From positions 1-10,564 of the forward strand of contig CABUDJ010000071.1 of assembly GCA_902490325.1 (NCBI GenBank): DNA of 10,564 nt, in the 5' to 3' direction. Within the stretch, counting starts at the first letter, position 1; each line of letters begins with the position of its first letter. Source of the stretch: an uncultured Collinsella sp. Its GTDB lineage: Bacteria > Actinomycetota > Coriobacteriia > Coriobacteriales > Coriobacteriaceae. The position numbers and the translations under genes are program-made. The notes below the pieces were generated by a model. That model did no database searches and had not been told where the DNA came from. It saw nothing but the letters and a program-made list of their open reading frames with translations. Below, piece after piece: positions 7,029 through 10,564 of this stretch.

Positions 7029-7276
7029 ATGGCATCACTGGAAGTCGGCAAGGTTCAAATCTATACGGGCGACGGCAAGGGCAAGACGACGGCTGTTTTG
7101 GGGCGCGAGAGGATGTCGAGGAACTGATTGCGATAAAGCCCGCCACCACGGAGCTCGTGCTCACCGGCCGCGGCCTGCTGCCCCTCGCGGACCTCGCCGA
7201 CCTGGTCACCGAAATGCGTCCCATAAAACATTACTTCGACGAAGGCCTCTTAGCCCGCCAAGGCATCGAATACTAA
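7029..7276 (+). pseudogene. cobO: Remnant of a CobO/BtuR corrinoid adenosyltransferase gene, middle deleted
   Basis: Both ends of a P-loop ATP:cob(I)alamin adenosyltransferase (BtuR/CobO/CobP family) are recognisable but the middle is gone. The first reading frame starts at ATG 7029 and gives KVQIYTGDGKGKTTAVLG, with the family's Walker A (GDGKGKTT). It then leaves the family and stops at 7125-7127. From about 7109, in a different frame, the C-terminal part resumes: EDVEELI, TELVLTGRG, ADLVTEMRPIKHYFDEG and ARQGIEY, ending at TAA 7274-7276. Intact relatives have about 170-200 residues. Only about 80 remain, so roughly 90 or more residues are missing and the frame is broken. The missing part should contain the middle of the ATP/corrinoid site, so no function is expected. 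The ribosome binding site (AGACAGAG next to the ATG) is poor. An assembly error cannot be excluded. Confidence 0.88.
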
Positions 7277-7286
7277 TTGATGCAAA

Positions 7287-7351
7287 GGGGACGGAGGAAA
7301 ACGGATCACTTCGCCTTATCGCCAGCCAATGATCCGTTTTCCTCCGTCCCC
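7287..7351. repeat. 22-bp perfect inverted repeat, REP-like palindrome
   Basis: Arms of 22 bp (7287-7308 and 7330-7351) are exact reverse complements, separated by 21 bases. The arm begins GGGGACGGAGGAAAACGG. It lies between the end of the cobO remnant and the stop codon of the convergent MATE gene (7361-7363). The GGGGAC-rich arm resembles the extragenic palindromes spread by REP-associated tyrosine transposases in many bacteria, which is an inference from pattern. In RNA it would fold into a very stable hairpin and may act as a terminator or 3' stabiliser for the MATE transcript. No T-tract follows on either strand. No second copy is present in this window. Confidence 0.85.
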
Positions 7352-7360
7352 AAGGGACCA

Positions 7361-8710
7361 TTAGGCGGTGGCGCGGCCTAGCCAGTTGCCGCTGTGGTGG
7401 TAGATGGTGAACATGGTTGCGGTGATGAGCCAGGTTACGGGGTAGACCAGCAGTAGATGCTCGAGCGACGGATCGAAGGGCATGATCGCAAACACCCAAA
7501 TCACTCTGAGTACGACGGTGCCAAAGATGGTGAGCATCATAGGCTGCAGACTCACGCCGGCGCCGCGGATGGAACCCGAGGCGTTCTCGATAATCGAGAA
7601 AATCGCATAGAACGGCGCAATGAAATGGAGGATGGTCGTGGTGTACGCCGAAATCGAAGCATCGTCGACAAACAAACGCGACAGCGGGCCCGAGAACACC
7701 AGCAGCACGGCAGACAGGCCACCAATGAGCATAAACGACAGCACGAGCGACGTATGGTAGCCCTTGCGCATGCGCTCGTAGTTGCGCGCGCCAAAGTTCT
7801 GCGCCGAGAACGTGGTGATCGACACGCCAAGCGCCTCGGTAACCATCCAGACAATGCCATCTAGGCGGCCCGAAAGACCCCACGCCGTGGTGACATCGGC
7901 GCCAAACGAGTTGACCGACACCTGAATCAAAACGTTGGAAATCGAATACGCAGCAGACTGAAAACCAAGCGGCAGACCACACGAGATCATGCTCTTACAA
8001 ATGCCAGGATCAATGCCGAGTTTGGACAGTGAAAGCCGCCACGCACCCGGTGCGTGCATCATACGAATCACGATCATCGTGGCATTGGAGCAAATGGTCA
8101 GCGCCACCGCGATGCCGCAGCCCAGAGCCTCCATATGAAGCACAGCAACGAAGATGACATCCAGTACCGCATTAACAAGGCAGCCGGAAGCGATAATCAC
8201 AGCAGGCCCGCGCGTGTCGCCCACGGCGCGCAGCAGTGCCGTTCCCATATTGAGTAGCAGCGCCGCAACCATGGCGGCAAAATAGCAACGAGCATAGGCC
8301 ACGCCCTCGGCCAATAGTTCATGCGGCGTGTTCATAAGCACCAGCATGGGCTCAACGAACACTATGCCAAGAATCGAGAAAACGATACCGCCCACCAGCG
8401 CGAGCGTCATGGCCGTATGGACCGAACGGCTCAGTCGCTCATCATCGTGCTGGCCAAAATACTGACCGGTAATGACCGCGCAGCCGGCGCCGACGCCAAC
8501 GCAAAAGCCAATGCAGAGCTCGGTGAGCACCATCGTGGCCTGGATGCCGCCCAATGCGAGCTTACCGCCAAACTGGCCGACGATATAGGTACCGATAAGC
8601 GTGTAGGCCTGCTGAAAAAACGAGCTAAAGAAGATGGGAACGCACAGCGACAGCAATTGCTGCCAAATAACACCTTGCGTTACATCGATAGCCGTAGATT
8701 TCTTAGCCAC
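7361..8710 (-). CDS. MATE family efflux transporter
   Basis: A 449-residue integral membrane antiporter of the multidrug and toxic compound extrusion family, expected to export drugs or metabolites in exchange for H+ or Na+. About twelve hydrophobic segments are visible, in two six-helix halves. The internal pseudo-symmetry of MATE proteins is clear. GQYFGQHDDERL (82-93) in the first half matches SAQNFGARNYERM (302-314) in the second. LLRAVGDTRGP (159-169) likewise matches GSIRGAGVSLQP (379-390). Length is typical. The start is a GTG at 8708-8710 behind GGGGAGG at 4-bp spacing; an ATG at 8743 would place that site inside the gene. The substrate cannot be predicted. The gene follows the rRNA/tRNA methyltransferase gene on the same strand with a 125-base gap, and ends next to the REP-like palindrome. 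Confidence 0.93.
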   Translation of the reverse strand: MAKKSTAIDVTQGVIWQQLLSLCVPIFFSSFFQQAYTLIGTYIVGQFGGKLALGGIQATMVLTELCIGFCVGVGAGCAVITGQYFGQHDDERLSRSVHTAMTLALVGGIVFSILGIVFVEPMLVLMNTPHELLAEGVAYARCYFAAMVAALLLNMGTALLRAVGDTRGPAVIIASGCLVNAVLDVIFVAVLHMEALGCGIAVALTICSNATMIVIRMMHAPGAWRLSLSKLGIDPGICKSMISCGLPLGFQSAAYSISNVLIQVSVNSFGADVTTAWGLSGRLDGIVWMVTEALGVSITTFSAQNFGARNYERMRKGYHTSLVLSFMLIGGLSAVLLVFSGPLSRLFVDDASISAYTTTILHFIAPFYAIFSIIENASGSIRGAGVSLQPMMLTIFGTVVLRVIWVFAIMPFDPSLEHLLLVYPVTWLITATMFTIYHHSGNWLGRATA

Positions 8711-8772
8711 ACGCCCTCCCCACAAGCATACGACAAACAACAAAACAGCAATTTAAAACCAAAGCCAAAACC

Positions 8773-8801
8773 AGCTTAGCACCGACTGGCGGCGACCGAA
8801 A
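8773..8801 (-). promoter_or_regulatory. Possible promoter of the MATE gene
   Basis: On the minus strand, TGC-TAAGCT (8773-8781) forms an extended -10 much like the one before the ileS leader. TTTCGG (8796-8801) sits 17 bases upstream as a weak -35. It lies in the gap between the methyltransferase stop and the MATE start, about 60 bases upstream of the latter. An alternative is TATGCT nearer the gene. Evidence is pattern only. Confidence 0.3.
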
Positions 8802-8835
8802 CACCTCGAATTAGAGCGCGGTGCGGAATAACTGC

Positions 8836-9750
8836 CTAGTGATACAGCCCCGGCTGGTAGTGATACTCATTGCTCACGTGCGGACACAGCTGCCAAAAGG
8901 CAACGGCACTCGCCGCGGCCACGTTGAGCGAATCGACCCCGTGCGCCATCGGAATGCGCACGGCTCGGTCGCAGCCTGCGATAGTCTTGGCGCCCAAGCC
9001 GGTACCCTCGGTACCCATAAAGATTGCCAAGCGCTCAATCTCCTGCAGCACGGGATCGTCCAGCGATACGGAATCGTCCGTCAACGCCATCGCAGCGCAC
9101 GAAAAACCGGCATTGTGCAGCGCAGCCAGGCCATCGTGCGGCCACACGCGCGCCTCGCTGCCAATACGCGTCCAGGGCACCTGGAACACCGTGCCCATGC
9201 TCACGCGGGCCGAGCGACGGTACAGCGGGTCACAGCAAGTGGGGCTCACCAAAATGCCATCGACGTTCAGCGCAGCCGCCGAGCGGAAAATCGCGCCGAC
9301 GTTGGTGTGGTCGACGATGCCCTCGAGCACGCACACGCGCACCGGGCGCTCCCCCGACGCCTCGACAACACCGCCCAAGAACTCATCAACCGGAATCTGA
9401 CGTGGACGACGGAATGCCGCGAGCGCGCCGCGCGTCACGTTAAAGCCCGTCAGCTGCTCCATGAGCTCCATGGAGGCCACGAACACGGGAACCGGACCCG
9501 CGCCCTCGCGCACAACCAGGCGCTCAAACAGCGGCATCATCTGGTCGAGCCAGCGTTCGCCCAAAAGAAAGCTCACCGGCTGGTATCCGGCACGAACCGC
9601 ACGCTCGATGACCTTGGCACTCTCGGCGATAAAAATGCCCTTCTGCGGCTCCAGCACGCAGCGAAGCTCACGCTCGGTCAGTCGCACGTAGGCATCGAGC
9701 CGCTCGTCCTCGAGCGAATCGATTCGCAGCACCTCAACGGCATCAGTCAT
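8836..9750 (-). CDS. SpoU/TrmH-family RNA 2'-O-ribose methyltransferase
   Basis: A 304-residue SAM-dependent SPOUT-class enzyme expected to methylate a ribose 2'-OH in rRNA or tRNA. The C-terminal knotted catalytic domain has all three SpoU motifs. Motif 1 is DHTNVGAIFRSA (N150, R156 as the likely catalytic arginine), motif 2 is FMGTEGTGLG (244-253), and motif 3 is RIPMAHGVDSLNVAAA (265-280). The N-terminal part (about 10-115) resembles the substrate-binding domain of these enzymes, with RLTERELR and a GIFIAESAKVIERA stretch. The target site cannot be told from sequence; RlmB, TrmH and TsnR-like proteins share this plan. The start at ATG 9748-9750 is chosen by domain length. Its ribosome binding site is weak (AAAGG lies 15 bases away), so a start further upstream, up to 9822, is possible. 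It lies downstream of thyA-folA. Confidence 0.9.
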   Translation of the reverse strand: MTDAVEVLRIDSLEDERLDAYVRLTERELRCVLEPQKGIFIAESAKVIERAVRAGYQPVSFLLGERWLDQMMPLFERLVVREGAGPVPVFVASMELMEQLTGFNVTRGALAAFRRPRQIPVDEFLGGVVEASGERPVRVCVLEGIVDHTNVGAIFRSAAALNVDGILVSPTCCDPLYRRSARVSMGTVFQVPWTRIGSEARVWPHDGLAALHNAGFSCAAMALTDDSVSLDDPVLQEIERLAIFMGTEGTGLGAKTIAGCDRAVRIPMAHGVDSLNVAAASAVAFWQLCPHVSNEYHYQPGLYH

Positions 9751-9793
9751 AGCAGCCAGCCCGCACCTTTCTTTACAGCGCCTATACAAATAT

Positions 9794-9818
9794 CGGGGCA
9801 ACGCCATGCGCTGCCCCG
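9794..9818 (-). terminator. Possible terminator between folA and the methyltransferase gene
   Basis: A 7-bp perfect stem (CGGGGCA at 9794-9800 with TGCCCCG at 9812-9818) and an 11-nt loop, followed on the minus strand by ATATTTGTAT. The tail is AT-rich but not a clean T-run, so it may be a weak terminator or an mRNA processing hairpin. Confidence 0.45.
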
Positions 9819-9829
9819 TCACTCATTCC

Positions 9830-9860
9830 AACCCGATAATACCGAAGGGATAATCGGGTT
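9830..9860 (-). other. Stem-loop at the end of folA
   Basis: An 8-bp perfect stem (AACCCGAT at 9830-9837 with ATCGGGTT at 9853-9860) and a 15-nt loop. It starts within the folA stop codon (9860-9862) and has no T-tract. It could be a 3' protective hairpin that works together with the one at 9794-9818. Confidence 0.45.
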
Positions 9861-10378
9861 TACGCATCAACGTGACGATACGTCACGAACTCATATTTGA
9901 GACCCTCATCGCCCTCTCCGGCAGCGACAAACGCCAATTCGCTGGCCCGCGCAATCTCCCACGCGGGATCGGCATCCAGATCGGGAAAGTACGTATCCAC
10001 GTCATGCACGCAATGGTTATGCGTAACCTCGGCCTCCACGCAATACGGCAAAAACTGTCGATATACCTCGCCGCCGCCAATCACCCACGCAACGGGTTCA
10101 TCGGCCACGGCGGCCAAGGCCTCGTCAACGCTATACACCACGTCGACGCCCTCGGCAGCAAAGCTCTCGTCGCGGGTGAGTACGATATTGCGACGGTTCT
10201 TAAGCGGACGCCCGCCGGGAAAACTCAGCAGCGTCTTGCGTCCCATAATGACCGGACGGCCTTTGGTGCACGCCACAAAATGGCGCATGTCGGCACGGTT
10301 GGACACGACCATGTCACCCTCGCACCCAATACCCCAGTCATCGCACACGGCGACGATGGCAGAAAGCTTACACGTCAT
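9860..10378 (-). CDS. folA: Dihydrofolate reductase
   Basis: A 172-residue cytoplasmic enzyme that reduces dihydrofolate to tetrahydrofolate with NADPH; it is the trimethoprim target. Motifs in order: KLSAIVAV with the first strand, DDWGIGCEGD in place of the Met20-loop region, NRADMRHF with D30 as the expected catalytic acid and F34 in the substrate pocket, RPVIMGRKTLLSFPGGRPLKNR (41-62) and RRNIVLTRD for NADPH binding, and VIGGGEVYRQFLP (99-111), the classical DHFR cofactor motif. Length is slightly above the usual 160. The start is ATG 10376-10378 because AGGTGA lies five bases upstream; an in-frame GTG at 10385-10387 lies inside that site. It is nine bases behind thyA and recycles the dihydrofolate that ThyA makes, so the two are almost certainly co-transcribed and coupled. 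Confidence 0.96.
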   Translation of the reverse strand: MTCKLSAIVAVCDDWGIGCEGDMVVSNRADMRHFVACTKGRPVIMGRKTLLSFPGGRPLKNRRNIVLTRDESFAAEGVDVVYSVDEALAAVADEPVAWVIGGGEVYRQFLPYCVEAEVTHNHCVHDVDTYFPDLDADPAWEIARASELAFVAAGEGDEGLKYEFVTYRHVDA

Positions 10379-10383
10379 GCGCG

Positions 10384-10389
10384 TCACCT
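10384..10389 (-). promoter_or_regulatory. folA Shine-Dalgarno overlapping the thyA stop codon
   Basis: AGGTGA, five bases before the folA ATG. Its AG is part of the thyA TAG stop (10388-10390). A ribosome ending thyA would sit on the folA initiation site, which favours translational coupling, and this placement decides the folA start. Confidence 0.8.
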
Positions 10390-10564
10390 ACACCGCAATG
10401 GGGATGTTCTTGACCTGCGGGCCGTGCTCATAGCCCTCGACGATCAAATCATCGGTCGTAAACGCATAGAAATCGTGCACATCGGGGTTGAGCGTTACCT
10501 TGGGGGCCGCAAACCGCGGACGCTCGATAAGCTCGCGGACGATATCGACATGACGGTGACCTAT
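10388..10564 (-). CDS. thyA: Thymidylate synthase, C-terminal end (gene runs off the window)
   Basis: The last 58 codons of a thymidylate synthase that methylates dUMP to dTMP with methylene-tetrahydrofolate. Recognisable C-terminal features are HRHVDIVRELIERP (matching the HVEQ...Q..R.P helix), PKVTLNPDVHDFYAFTTDDL (matching P.L.LNP....F..F...D), VEGYEHGP, and the terminal IPIAV that closes over the active site. The usual GYDPHP turn reads GYEHGPQ here, a minor deviation. The catalytic cysteine and N-terminal part lie beyond 10564 and cannot be judged. The frame is open to the edge. Stop is TAG at 10388-10390, with folA nine bases downstream. Confidence 0.92.
   Translation of the reverse strand: MGHRHVDIVRELIERPRFAAPKVTLNPDVHDFYAFTTDDLIVEGYEHGPQVKNIPIAV

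Noticed and set aside
5143..7332. A 729-codon open frame on the plus strand opposite ftsH and across the cobO remnant
   Set aside because: It is antisense to a complete FtsH, has no domain, and its extension past 6951 crosses the cobO remnant in the wrong frame and enters the palindrome. It is a composition artefact.
8821..9900. A 359-codon plus-strand frame opposite the methyltransferase
   Set aside because: It is rich in His/Arg/Ala with no motif, and it is the complement of a clear SpoU domain.
1..10564. CRISPR array, prophage, toxin-antitoxin or defence system
   Set aside because: There are no regularly spaced repeats, integrases, transposase genes or small gene pairs. Every substantial coding frame is a housekeeping or common accessory gene.

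Overview
The window looks like chromosomal housekeeping DNA from a GC-rich Gram-positive bacterium. My best guess is an actinomycete of the class Coriobacteriia, probably Collinsella or a close relative. This rests on the style of the proteins, frequent GTG starts next to strong Shine-Dalgarno sites, a Firmicute-like transcriptional T-box in front of ileS, and a remnant of a cobalamin adenosyltransferase. It is an inference, not a database match.

Layout from left to right. ileS (minus strand) is preceded on its 5' side by a complete isoleucine T-box leader with promoter, specifier loop, antiterminator and terminator. Divergent from it lies a plus-strand gene for an iron-containing alcohol/glycerol dehydrogenase-like enzyme of unknown substrate. 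It converges on a small DUF523 gene (minus), and the two share a bidirectional terminator. Upstream of the DUF523 gene on the same strand is ftsH, whose terminator sits directly in front of the DUF523 start. Next come a plus-strand remnant of a CobO/BtuR-type adenosyltransferase gene that has lost its middle, and a 22-bp perfect inverted repeat of REP-like type. Then, all on the minus strand and read from right to left, are the 3' end of thyA, folA, a SpoU/TrmH-family RNA 2'-O-methyltransferase gene and a MATE-family multidrug exporter gene.

Functional links. thyA and folA are a translationally coupled pair: thymidylate synthase makes dihydrofolate and dihydrofolate reductase regenerates tetrahydrofolate. 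The folA Shine-Dalgarno overlaps the thyA stop codon. ileS is controlled by uncharged tRNA-Ile through its T-box. The other genes have no obvious joint pathway.

I found no CRISPR array, prophage, intact insertion sequence, rRNA or tRNA, and no convincing new multi-gene system. The most notable items are the textbook T-box, the internally deleted cobO remnant next to the REP-like palindrome, the terminator placed just ahead of the DUF523 gene, and the DUF523 protein itself, a family that includes an iron-sulfur desulfidase.
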